Below the pieces are notes generated by a model. The model had not been told where the DNA came from. It made no database searches and saw nothing but the letters and a program-made list of their open reading frames with translations. From CAYQJV01 sp964417925 (GTDB taxonomy: Bacteria > Hydrothermota > Tepidihabitantia > B3-TA06 > CAYQJV01): 5,416 nt of DNA. The first letter of the stretch is position 1. Each line of letters opens with the position of its first letter. The position numbers and the translations under genes were made by a program. Of the stretch, positions 1 to 5,416 are shown piece by piece. Where the stretch lies: the NCBI GenBank assembly GCA_964417925.1, contig CAYQJV010000070.1, forward strand, positions 1 through 5,416, read 5' to 3'.

Positions 1-139
1 GTTGAGAGGAATGGGAGAGATGAAAATACCATGAAGCTTTTCTAAAACTTCCCGAGAGAACAATCTCTTAAAGACTTTAAAAAATATGCAAAAATTCCCC
101 CAATGCAACTCTTATTTTTCGAACAGCCTTTCACTTTAT
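1..139. other. Left flank without a supportable gene
   Basis: No gene can be assigned here. On the plus strand a 14-codon frame is open from base 1 to a TAA at 43-45 and could be the last codons of a gene entering from the left, but a second frame is also open up to a TGA at 32-34, so neither is compelling. A weak hairpin (AGAGA 55-59 with TCTCT 64-68) lies in the middle, without the GC-rich stem and T-run of a good terminator. The rest is AT-rich intergenic sequence leading into the promoter. Confidence 0.35.
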
Positions 140-167
140 TTGACAAATTTTTAAAATAAAGTACAAT
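140..167 (+). promoter_or_regulatory. Near-consensus sigma70 promoter
   Basis: A perfect -35 hexamer TTGACA (140-145) is followed after 16 bases by TACAAT (162-167), five of six matches to the -10 consensus. The flanks are very AT-rich. Initiation would be expected around 173-175, giving a leader of only about 15 bases before the ATG at 190, and that leader holds the Shine-Dalgarno sequence. It would drive the frameshifted outer-membrane-type gene. Assignment is by consensus match and position only. Confidence 0.7.
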
Positions 168-178
168 TAAATTTCAAA

Positions 179-186
179 AAGGAGGA
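179..186 (+). promoter_or_regulatory. Strong ribosome binding site for the ATG at 190
   Basis: AAGGAGGA is an essentially full-length anti-16S complement. Its AGGAGG core (180-185) lies four bases before the ATG at 190. It fixes the true start of the interrupted gene at 190. The TTG at 270, which opens the long downstream frame, has no comparable site and is unlikely to be a natural start. Confidence 0.75.
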
Positions 187-189
187 AAG

Positions 190-647
190 ATGAGAAAAAT
201 CTTACCAGCAGTAATGATTTTTACGGTTCTTTTTGCCTATCCTCTTGGGTTTGAAGGGTCCGCAGGGCTTTGAAGGAAAACGAACATGCCATTCTCCTTG
301 AAGGAGACGCAGTGGTAAGAGCATTAAAGAATCTGTATTTCAGAATACCTTTGCTTGGAATAGGTTTTTATGGAAATACAAACACTCTTTATCTGGGGAC
401 AGGAGGAGATGTTGAACTCCTTTACCTGTTTTCTGGAACTGGATTCAATCCCTATGCAGTAGGATACTTTGGTCTTCAAAGCTTCGGAACATATACATCA
501 TTTTATTTTGGCATTGGAGGCGGTGCAGAGGCAACTATGAGAGGTTCAAAAAATAAACCATTCGTTGAATTTCTTATTTCCATATTATCCTTGGAGAATG
601 AAACCATAACCTCCTTTAGGTTAAAGGGAGGAATAAGAATTAGATAA
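190..647 (+). pseudogene. Small outer-membrane-type protein, interrupted by a frameshift
   Basis: Translation from the ATG at 190 begins with a classic signal peptide (MRKILPAV, then a hydrophobic core, likely cleavage after LFA) and ends at a TGA at 271-273 after 27 codons. The rest of the protein continues in another frame, open from 255 to the TAA at 645-647. Joining them needs a -1 (or +2) change within about 252-272. The restored product would be about 150 residues: a short segment with LKENEHAILLEGDAVVRALK, then alternating aromatic and glycine-rich strands (GIGFYGNTNTLYLG, YFGLQSFGTYTSFYFGIGGG) typical of a small outer-membrane beta-barrel or similar exported beta protein. Promoter and ribosome binding site look intact. 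It could be a recent pseudogene, a sequencing indel or, less likely, recoding. The family is not identified. The last residues (GGIRIR) lack the terminal phenylalanine typical of many barrels. Confidence 0.65.
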
Positions 648-655
648 AGGGAATT

Positions 656-814
656 ATGAGGAAATAACAGGATTGTAGCTGTTATTCTTAACTTTGGCTT
701 TTAATATTCTGTGGAGGAAGAAGGACAAAATGGAGAATACTTAATAAGCTCAACGTTTTAAGGATTGGGGGACAAAGAATATCTCAGATGCGAAGACTCT
801 TTCCAATTTCATAA
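656..814 (+). pseudogene. Possible decayed signal-sequence or lipoprotein gene
   Basis: An ATG at 656 preceded by AAAGGG reads only MRK before a stop, but the following bases give signal-like pieces in successive frames: NRIVAVIL (about 669-692), TLAF (691-702) and LLIFCGG (698-718). The last recalls a lipobox cysteine, although Phe at the -1 position is not canonical. The third frame then stays open to a TAA at 812-814. Read together these resemble the N-terminus of an exported protein or lipoprotein broken by two or three indels. It may also be the former N-terminus of the cyclase-like remnant that follows. Short AT-rich segments can look hydrophobic by chance, so this is a weak call. Confidence 0.22.
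663..686. repeat. 8-bp perfect inverted repeat just after the frameshifted gene
   Basis: AATAACAG (663-670) and CTGTTATT (679-686) pair perfectly around an 8-base loop, 15 bases after the stop at 647. The position suits a terminator or regulator site, but the stem is AT-rich and is followed by CTTAACTTT rather than a T-run, so termination would be weak. It may be coincidental. Confidence 0.3.
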
Positions 815-1111
815 AAGTATGCGGTTGCCAGTACATGCTCTTTTTGATGGATGTTGATGACTCTGTAAGAGATGAAAGGTCAAAGATGCGTTATTATTTC
901 GTGAAAAGAAGACTGCTCCAATAAGGAGGAGATGTGTGAATTGGTATTAAAAAAATTTATCCATGAATATCAGGTGTTAAGAAAAAGTTCTTAATGAAGG
1001 ACTTTTCTATAGCCTGGTGATGGAGCAGTTTTCTTTCATTCAAAAACAACATTGATTGTGATAAGAGAGATGTTTAAAAAATATAAATGGAATATTCTGC
1101 AGGCTAAATAA
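748..1111 (+). pseudogene. Decayed remnant resembling a class III nucleotidyl cyclase domain
   Basis: No single frame is intact, but consecutive open segments join into one plausible domain. Frame A, 748-924, ends with CQYMLFLMDVDDSVRDERSK and KMRYYFVK. Frame B, from 905, reads SNKEEMCELVLKKFIHEYQV to about 980. Frame C, 981-1016, reads EKVLNEGLFYSLV. Frame B resumes at 1013 with PGDGAVFFHS, then VIREMFKKYKWNILQAK and a TAA at 1109-1111. Class III adenylate/guanylate cyclases show the same order: a strand with a metal-binding Asp (LFxDxxxS), a helical stretch, GDGxxxxF carrying the second Asp, an A/V-x-x-A-like helix, and a strand of the RIGI type. The two Asp codons (850 and 1019) are about 56 codons apart, somewhat longer than is usual. 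Three frame changes, lack of a start and loss of the C-terminal third make it non-functional. Family assignment is inference from motif order. Confidence 0.35.
903..1037. repeat. Imperfect inverted repeat, about 18-bp arms
   Basis: ACTGCTCCA (912-920) is repeated in inverse at 1021-1029. The match extends outward imperfectly, the left arm 903-920 against the right arm 1021-1037 with one indel and one mismatch. The enclosed interval is about 100 bases. No target-site duplication or transposase is seen, and a 9-bp match at this distance is not rare by chance. Confidence 0.25.
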
Positions 1112-1113
1112 AT

Positions 1114-1749
1114 CTATCTTCTCACCCTATTCATTCCTCCCCTTAACTCAAATCTTATCACAGGAATGCCTTTTTTGTAGAGACCAAAGGAGGAGGAAAT
1201 AAAGCCAGCCCTATCAGGAAGAAAGAGGTCTATAAGTGAAAAAACTGAATAAAGGTCAAACCTTGCCCCCTTCTCCCATGGACCGCGAAGGTCTATCAAA
1301 ACCTTTGAAAAGGAAGCATTCAGCTTGAACCTCTTTACCCTCTCCTTACCAAAACCTACAAACTCTGCTGATGAAAGTACAAGATTTATATAAAAGTTCT
1401 TAAATCGTCCATTTCCTCCATTAAAGACAAGTTTTCCGTTCCTTAATGAAATATCAGCCTCCTCTATAAAAATCCCTGAAGCATTAAGATATATCCAGCT
1501 TCTCTCTGCTGTTACATCAAGAATAACAACATCTGGTGGTAAACCAACCTCAACCTTCTCAAGCCCTATCCCGAACATGTTTAAAGCATTGTGAATTATC
1601 CTCCTTGCATAGATAAAAACCGTGTCTTTGCTTTCCGAAACCTCCATCTCTGCCCCATTTATAAAGAGACTGTCAGATTTTTTTATATAAATCTCAACCC
1701 CTTTCAAATCAAGGGAGAGAACTGTAACAGAAAAAAGGAAAAGCACCAT
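1114..1749 (-). CDS. Exported protein, divergent paralogue of the upstream small solenoid protein
   Basis: This 211-residue protein is the last gene of the minus-strand run. It starts with a short hydrophobic signal sequence (MVLFLFSVTVLS) and is otherwise beta-rich, with alternating hydrophobic and polar residues. Residues 144-161 (LNASFSKVLIDLRGPWEK) align with residues 170-187 of the 3622-4368 product (INAGIAKVKIDLGGKWEK), and the similarity continues through an L-x-S-x-F patch, a proline and an IS pair, so the two are probably paralogues of toastrack type. The Gly-Val repeat cores of its relative are mostly lost. The ATG is 12 bases after the previous gene's TAA; AAGGAAA lies in that gap, and since this stop is in the same frame no earlier start is possible. 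The protein is expected to be periplasmic or surface-facing. Its function is unknown, and no catalytic motif is seen. No convincing terminator follows. Confidence 0.85.
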   Translation of the reverse strand: MVLFLFSVTVLSLDLKGVEIYIKKSDSLFINGAEMEVSESKDTVFIYARRIIHNALNMFGIGLEKVEVGLPPDVVILDVTAERSWIYLNASGIFIEEADISLRNGKLVFNGGNGRFKNFYINLVLSSAEFVGFGKERVKRFKLNASFSKVLIDLRGPWEKGARFDLYSVFSLIDLFLPDRAGFISSSFGLYKKGIPVIRFELRGGMNRVRR

Positions 1750-1761
1750 AATACTTTCCTT

Positions 1762-3612
1762 TTAAAATCTTCTGTTAACCCTCACATAAACCTTCATTTT
1801 CTCTGTTTCCTGCAAAGGTCTTACACCCCTTACAGAGAGATTGAGCCAGGGAATCCCAAGCCCTACTCCTGCATCAATCTCCGGTCTTTTAAAATCAACT
1901 GCTCCTGCATCTGAAAAAATGATTATATCAAAACCATTAAATTCAAGGATGTAATCAAGATTGAGCAACCAGAAACTGTTTCCTGTAAACTCATTGAAGG
2001 AATAACCAGGAAGGCTTGCAATTCCTCCTATTCTGAAATCATAGGGGAAATAAAGAGAATCAGGAGAGTATCCAAAAACAAACCTCAGAGAAAATTTTGT
2101 ATCAGAGAACTCAAAGGTATTTCCGGTTTTTAAAATAACTTTTAAGAATCCATCTGGTATAAATGGTTTAGAGTTTGAAAAAAGAACTTGCAGATAAAAA
2201 TTTCTGTATCCTGTCTCAGATAAAAGGTGTAGAAATTGAATCTTTCTCTTTTCAGAGAATGGGTTTTCAAAGAAACTATCCTGCAAAGGAAGAAGGGACC
2301 AGTTCGTGTTCTTTGAAACCCCCTCAATATGTGAGTTTTCATATCCTATAGACAGTCTCTCAATCCCTGGAATTTTAAAAACAAGTGCAGAGTAAAACCC
2401 CTGGGTCCGGTAATAGTTTCTTGCATCCTGCCTGAAAAGAAAGGAAAATACCGAATTTTCTGTATCATCTATCTTCCATCTATCAGGAGTTGCAATGCAG
2501 TTGAAGATGCCTGCTTCAAAGCCAAAATAAGAAACAAAGCTCTGCTCAAGAAGAGCCCAGTAGTTCCAGCTTTTATCCGAGAACCCATAGGAAAATCCAA
2601 GCTCAAGCTTCCTTCCAGCTGTATATATTTTCTCAGGGGGACCGAAAACACAGCACTTTCTTTTTTCACTCTCACCAATTGCTGTTGAAAGCCCAATAAA
2701 TACTCCCTGAACCCTGTTGTATCCGAGCGGAGAAAAAAGCCATGGAAGAATCGGAGGAATGTTTTTAAGATAGTTCTTTTTTATCCTTTTTCTTTCATGT
2801 CTGAAAGATTTTTCAATCTCCTCAGGAATTTTTATCTGGGGGAGTTTTGAAATGTCAGGAACTCCGGGGATTTTCAGCCGGTACCTTGTCTCTTTCACAG
2901 AAACCCAGGATGGGACCTGAACCTTTATGCTACCACTGAAGGTGCTTATTGTATACTCGCATTCATCACACCTTTTTGCAGTATCGTCCATTCCAAGCAT
3001 CACATCCCCTGAAAAACTCTTGAGTTTTACCCTTTCTGCAACAAGATTCGTGCAGTATATATCCCCTGATGTTGTTGAAACTTCATAGCTTCCAAAAACC
3101 CGGACTCCGGGGTCTGCTATTATTGTGATGTCTCCTGAAACCGAAGATAGCTTTACCTTTCCTGAGGGAGCAAAATACATTGATATGTCTCCTGAAACCG
3201 TTGAAACCTCTATATCCACCTCCTGTCTTGGATTTTTCCCCTTAACCGTAATATCACCACTTACTGCATTCATTGAAATCTCTGTTTTATTCTCTCTGGT
3301 TGATAGAAGCTCAATCCCTGCCTCCCCTGATAAAAGGAATGCTGAAATCTTAATCCCAGCGGGGGCCTGTATCTCTATCCTCTGCTCCTTTTCTATCTGA
3401 AAGGAAAACCCGGGAATTTTCTCCTGCTGAACCCCTGAACCTATTGTAATCGTTCTTCCTGTCTTTACAACCGGAAGGGATGTCTTTATCCTTATGCTGT
3501 CCGTGTCTGTGATTTTTATAAAAAGCTCTGTCTCTGCAAGAAAGGGAATTGATATCTCTTTAACCTCCTCTGCAGGATAAATTGCAACAAAGATAAGAAA
3601 TGCAACTGCCAT
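1762..3612 (-). CDS. SGD-repeat beta-solenoid fused to a surface-antigen-like outer-membrane barrel
   Basis: This is a 616-residue exported fusion. Residues 1-14 are a signal peptide (MAVAFLIFVAIYPA). Residues about 20-235 form a DUF4097/toastrack-like solenoid with six turns, each centred on SGD or SGS at residues 118, 140, 159, 182, 201 and 226, including VSGDITVKG and TSGDIYC. A CxxC (RCDEC, 214-218) sits between the last two turns. Residues about 236-292 are a basic, proline-containing linker. From about 297 a barrel domain opens with YNRVQGVFIGLS, close to the NRVEG-type entry strand I associate with surface-antigen barrels. Near the end, GGIASLPGYSFNEFTG (529-544) matches the Omp85/TamA-type GG-x-SL-RGY loop, with Pro where Arg is usual. 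The last residue is Phe, as in outer-membrane barrels. The ATG follows the preceding TGA by 9 bases with a GGGGGAG ribosome site, and that in-frame stop excludes an earlier start. Likely role: an outer-membrane barrel presenting a periplasmic or surface solenoid. Substrate is unknown. Confidence 0.88.
   Translation of the reverse strand: MAVAFLIFVAIYPAEEVKEISIPFLAETELFIKITDTDSIRIKTSLPVVKTGRTITIGSGVQQEKIPGFSFQIEKEQRIEIQAPAGIKISAFLLSGEAGIELLSTRENKTEISMNAVSGDITVKGKNPRQEVDIEVSTVSGDISMYFAPSGKVKLSSVSGDITIIADPGVRVFGSYEVSTTSGDIYCTNLVAERVKLKSFSGDVMLGMDDTAKRCDECEYTISTFSGSIKVQVPSWVSVKETRYRLKIPGVPDISKLPQIKIPEEIEKSFRHERKRIKKNYLKNIPPILPWLFSPLGYNRVQGVFIGLSTAIGESEKRKCCVFGPPEKIYTAGRKLELGFSYGFSDKSWNYWALLEQSFVSYFGFEAGIFNCIATPDRWKIDDTENSVFSFLFRQDARNYYRTQGFYSALVFKIPGIERLSIGYENSHIEGVSKNTNWSLLPLQDSFFENPFSEKRKIQFLHLLSETGYRNFYLQVLFSNSKPFIPDGFLKVILKTGNTFEFSDTKFSLRFVFGYSPDSLYFPYDFRIGGIASLPGYSFNEFTGNSFWLLNLDYILEFNGFDIIIFSDAGAVDFKRPEIDAGVGLGIPWLNLSVRGVRPLQETEKMKVYVRVNRRF
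2929..3261 (-). repeat. Coding repeats: six SGD/SGS solenoid turns
   Basis: This is the stretch encoding residues 118-228 of the large fusion protein. SGD occurs at residues 118, 140, 159, 182 and 201, and SGS at 226, spaced 22, 19, 23, 19 and 25 residues apart. Each motif is preceded by a short strand ending in S/T-x-x (NAVSGD, STVSGD, SSVSGD, STTSGD, KSFSGD, STFSGS). The regular phase is what stacked turns of a right-handed beta-solenoid would give. DNA between turns has diverged, so duplication is old. Confidence 0.8.
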
Positions 3613-3621
3613 AGCTCCCCC

Positions 3622-4368
3622 TCAGTATCTTTCAAAGTCAAAGAGGTTGAATGCTCCCTCTATCTTTATCTCAACCCTTGGAGATGGTTCATTTTTCTCC
3701 CTTGCCCCTATGTTCAATATTCCCTCTGAGCTTATCCTTAAAGGAAGCTCCTCAGGTGCCTTTATATACCAGGATGCAAATGCAGAGGATAAAAAAAGCT
3801 TTGATTTTTTCTCCCATTTTCCTCCAAGGTCAATCTTTACTTTTGCGATACCTGCATTTATCTTCACATGGGAGGCATTGGCATTTCCGAGTTTTTCTAT
3901 CTTTAGGGACCCGACCCCTGCATTTATCTCAATCTGCTCAATCCTCGCAGGACTTGAAAATGAAAGGGTTCCTCCTGATACCCCGGTGTTGAAAAGAAAC
4001 TTCTCTGCCCTTATTCTGCCAAGCTCAATCTCATTTTCAGATACTCCGGTTGAAATTTCAAGCTCAAGAGTTATATCCTTTGGGATTTTTATCTCAAACT
4101 CATTTTTCTTGAGCTCCTCTATATCCCTTACTGTATCCTTGTTCACTTTGATAACCACCCTTTTATTTTCAACGAGCTCAAAGGAAAGTCTTTCCTTGAC
4201 CTCTCTGGTGCAACGGTATGAGAGGGTAATGCTTCTTTTTGAATGGGGGATTATTCTTATCTTTCCAAAAAGGGCTATCTCAACCTTAAGGGGTTCCTTT
4301 ATGCTGTAAAGCTCTATACTTTTTTCTCCCTGCTCTATTGGGCTTGAAAATAAAAAAAGCCAGAACAT
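3622..4368 (-). CDS. Small exported toastrack-type beta-solenoid protein (DUF4097/LiaF-like)
   Basis: A 248-residue protein with a minimal signal sequence (MFWLFLFSS, cleavage perhaps near residues 10-14) and no basic n-region. Residues about 16-100 are alternating beta strands with a Lys/Glu-rich surface. Residues 107-180 carry four solenoid turns whose cores are STGVS (107), NTGVS (127), NAGVG (149) and NAGIA (171), 20-22 residues apart, as in DUF4097 and LiaF C-terminal domains. A KVKIDLGGKWEK strand and a final RVEIKIEGAF strand follow. A strong AGGAGGGA ribosome site fills the 12-base gap after the upstream TAA, which is in the same frame and therefore fixes this ATG. Known relatives act as structural or sensing modules at the cell envelope. 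No enzyme motif is present, and the role here, with two barrel proteins, is inferred only as periplasmic scaffold or partner. Confidence 0.88.
   Translation of the reverse strand: MFWLFLFSSPIEQGEKSIELYSIKEPLKVEIALFGKIRIIPHSKRSITLSYRCTREVKERLSFELVENKRVVIKVNKDTVRDIEELKKNEFEIKIPKDITLELEISTGVSENEIELGRIRAEKFLFNTGVSGGTLSFSSPARIEQIEINAGVGSLKIEKLGNANASHVKINAGIAKVKIDLGGKWEKKSKLFLSSAFASWYIKAPEELPLRISSEGILNIGAREKNEPSPRVEIKIEGAFNLFDFERY
3844..4050 (-). repeat. Coding repeats: four 20-22-residue solenoid turns
   Basis: Encodes residues 107-175 of the small solenoid protein. The repeat cores STGVS, NTGVS, NAGVG and NAGIA recur every 20-22 residues, each following a strand that ends in hydrophobic residues (LEIS, FLFN, IEIN, VKIN). 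The period is close to the 19-25 residues of the SGD repeats in the next gene, but the core is an Asn-x-Gly rather than Ser-Gly-Asp type. Confidence 0.7.
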
Positions 4369-4380
4369 CTTCCCTCCTTA

Positions 4381-5416
4381 TTAAAACGCACCACCTATTC
4401 TAAAATCAAACAGAAATCCCTTTTTCCCGTCTCCCCAGAAAACATATCCAGGAGAAACCCTTATACCAAGAAGGTTCCATACATGAAATTCAACATCAAT
4501 CCATGCCGAAAGAGACCTCTTTACCTCTTCAGGATTGAAGATATGGGCATAGACCTTTGCCCTTATTCTTCTCAATTTGAGATACTCTTTTAAAATGTAT
4601 TTATCGGCACACTGCCATAATGGAAACTCAATCCCCGTATAGAGAAGTTCTCTTTTTGAGTATCCCGTTGTATCTTCTGAAAATCCAGGAATGTCGCTGT
4701 AATGAAAGAAATAATCACCAAAGAGCCTCTCTCCCTCTCCATACTCAACTCCTGCAACGATCTTTGTCTCCCAGAATACTCTCTGGTGCCTTTTTATCTT
4801 TAAAAGCCATCTGTAAAAGGAAGAAAGATGAAGGCCTACTCCTATCTCTGTTCCTGTAAGAGGATATGGGGTTTTTGTATCTGAAAAATCAAGGGATATC
4901 TGGCTGATGTTTAGTGTATCCTCATGGATGTAAGAAAGATAGACTTCCAACCGCCATACCCCTGAATAGAATGGACTGAAAATCGTATTAAGGGCTACTT
5001 TCTCTTCATCTTCTGAAAGCATGAACTCAAATGCCTGATACCTCACAGGTCTTTTGAAAAGATAGAAGGGGAATATTCCCTGAATGTAATACCTTCCTTG
5101 GTGTTTTGCTGTTTCATACATGAACCCTGCATTTATGCGTGGTCCTGTAAAAAACCTCTTCATTACATACATTCCAGCTCCCACATGGAATTTTGATGTA
5201 TCTATTGAAAATAGAGGGTAAAGCATAACAAGAACCTCATCTCCCTGGGGAAAATCAAACAGAGGAACAACTCTTATTCCCTTTCTCTTTGTCCCTGAAA
5301 GCCCAACAAGTCTTCTGTAATCAGTGTATTTGCTTTTAAGCCAGTAGTCAAAGAATGGAGTGAAGTCCTTTCCCGTAACCTCGTTAACAATGCTTACAAA
5401 ATCCTCTGTGCTCACA
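4381..5416 (-). CDS. C-terminal part of an M1-peptidase-like protein fused to a beta-barrel (5' end off window)
   Basis: The frame is open to the window edge; the GTG at 5413-5415 is more likely an internal valine than a start, as residues 3-30 already lie inside a domain. That segment (EDFVSIVNEVTGKDFTPFFD then YWLKSKY) matches the C-terminal end of M1-family metallopeptidases, where a helix with EVTG-x-D is followed by FFxxW. The HExxH-type zinc site would be upstream, outside the window, so activity cannot be judged. From about residue 48 to 344 the chain is about 300 residues of alternating, aromatic-rich strands with turns, ending in DFRIGGAF with a terminal Phe, typical of an outer-membrane barrel. 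This suggests a peptidase-like domain anchored to the outer membrane. It ends 12 bases before the next gene, in phase with it. The downstream peptide DFRIGG also occurs in the barrel of the 1762-3612 product. Confidence 0.8.
   Translation of the reverse strand, partial: VSTEDFVSIVNEVTGKDFTPFFDYWLKSKYTDYRRLVGLSGTKRKGIRVVPLFDFPQGDEVLVMLYPLFSIDTSKFHVGAGMYVMKRFFTGPRINAGFMYETAKHQGRYYIQGIFPFYLFKRPVRYQAFEFMLSEDEEKVALNTIFSPFYSGVWRLEVYLSYIHEDTLNISQISLDFSDTKTPYPLTGTEIGVGLHLSSFYRWLLKIKRHQRVFWETKIVAGVEYGEGERLFGDYFFHYSDIPGFSEDTTGYSKRELLYTGIEFPLWQCADKYILKEYLKLRRIRAKVYAHIFNPEEVKRSLSAWIDVEFHVWNLLGIRVSPGYVFWGDGKKGFLFDFRIGGAF

Noticed and set aside
81..108. A possible divergent minus-strand promoter (TTGCAT, 16 bases, TATTTT) toward the left edge.
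   Set aside because: Both boxes match the consensus only partly, and the ATG it would serve (minus strand, 31-33) lacks a ribosome site and has only ten codons in the window.
268..273. CTTTGA at the frame break resembles the RF2 (prfB) programmed +1 frameshift site.
   Set aside because: A +1 shift here leads into the third frame, which stops within about ten codons. The open downstream frame needs -1 or +2, and no slippery heptamer or downstream stem was seen.
932..994. A 20-codon ORF starting ATG TGT GAA with AAGGAGG just upstream, as a small gene.
   Set aside because: AGGAGG is only two bases from the ATG, and the same frame continues upstream to 905 without a start. It fits better as part of the cyclase-like remnant, in which AAGGAGGAG codes for KEE.
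1040..1113. Search for a terminator after the last minus-strand gene.
   Set aside because: Only a 6-bp CTGCAG palindrome and a loose T-rich stretch are present, and no stem with a T-run was found.
1591..1914. A 107-codon plus-strand frame crossing the junction of the last two operon genes.
   Set aside because: It spans two genes and their ribosome binding site in antisense, has no ribosome site of its own, and its protein looks random.
2142..2696. Two short minus-strand frames (2142-2342 and 2469-2696) inside the large fusion gene.
   Set aside because: They are in a different frame from the 616-residue gene, without ribosome sites or domain features. They are shadows.
3647..4309. A 220-codon open frame on the plus strand, antisense to the small solenoid gene.
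   Set aside because: Composition is Ser/Phe/Ile-rich as expected from the complement of a Lys/Glu/Asp-rich gene. There is no ribosome site or recognisable domain, and the minus-strand gene has clear repeats and operon context.

Overview
The window looks like a chromosomal piece of an AT-rich, Gram-negative (diderm) bacterium. Gram-negative architecture is inferred from several exported beta-rich proteins and two outer-membrane barrel-like domains, two of which end in phenylalanine. The style (Lys/Glu-rich, beta-rich, AGA/AGG arginine codons, short signal peptides, barrel fusions) recalls poorly studied candidate phyla such as WOR-3/Stahlbacteria, but nothing here fixes the taxonomy.

Right four-fifths (1114-5416, minus strand): a tight run of four genes read right to left. 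First comes the C-terminal part of a gene whose start lies off the window: the tail of an M1-metallopeptidase-like domain followed by a barrel-like domain (4381-5416). Next is a small exported 'toastrack' (DUF4097/LiaF-like) beta-solenoid protein (3622-4368), then a larger protein with an SGD-repeat solenoid fused to an Omp85/surface-antigen-like barrel (1762-3612), and last a second small protein that is a divergent paralogue of the first (1114-1749). Gaps are 12, 9 and 12 bases, each almost entirely Shine-Dalgarno sequence, and all four genes are in the same reading phase. They are probably one transcript for an envelope-located system: two outer-membrane barrels and three periplasmic solenoid domains. 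Its function is not known to me.

Left fifth (1-1113, plus strand): a near-consensus sigma70 promoter (140-167) and a strong ribosome binding site lead into a small outer-membrane-type protein split by a frameshift near 255-272. Beyond its end (647) there is no intact gene for 466 bases. That stretch is not empty: short open segments in alternating frames read as a decayed signal-sequence gene and, more interestingly, as remnants resembling a class III nucleotidyl cyclase catalytic domain (748-1111), abutting the end of the minus-strand operon. The contrast between the broken left part and 4.3 kb of intact frames on the right argues for local gene decay rather than generally poor sequence.
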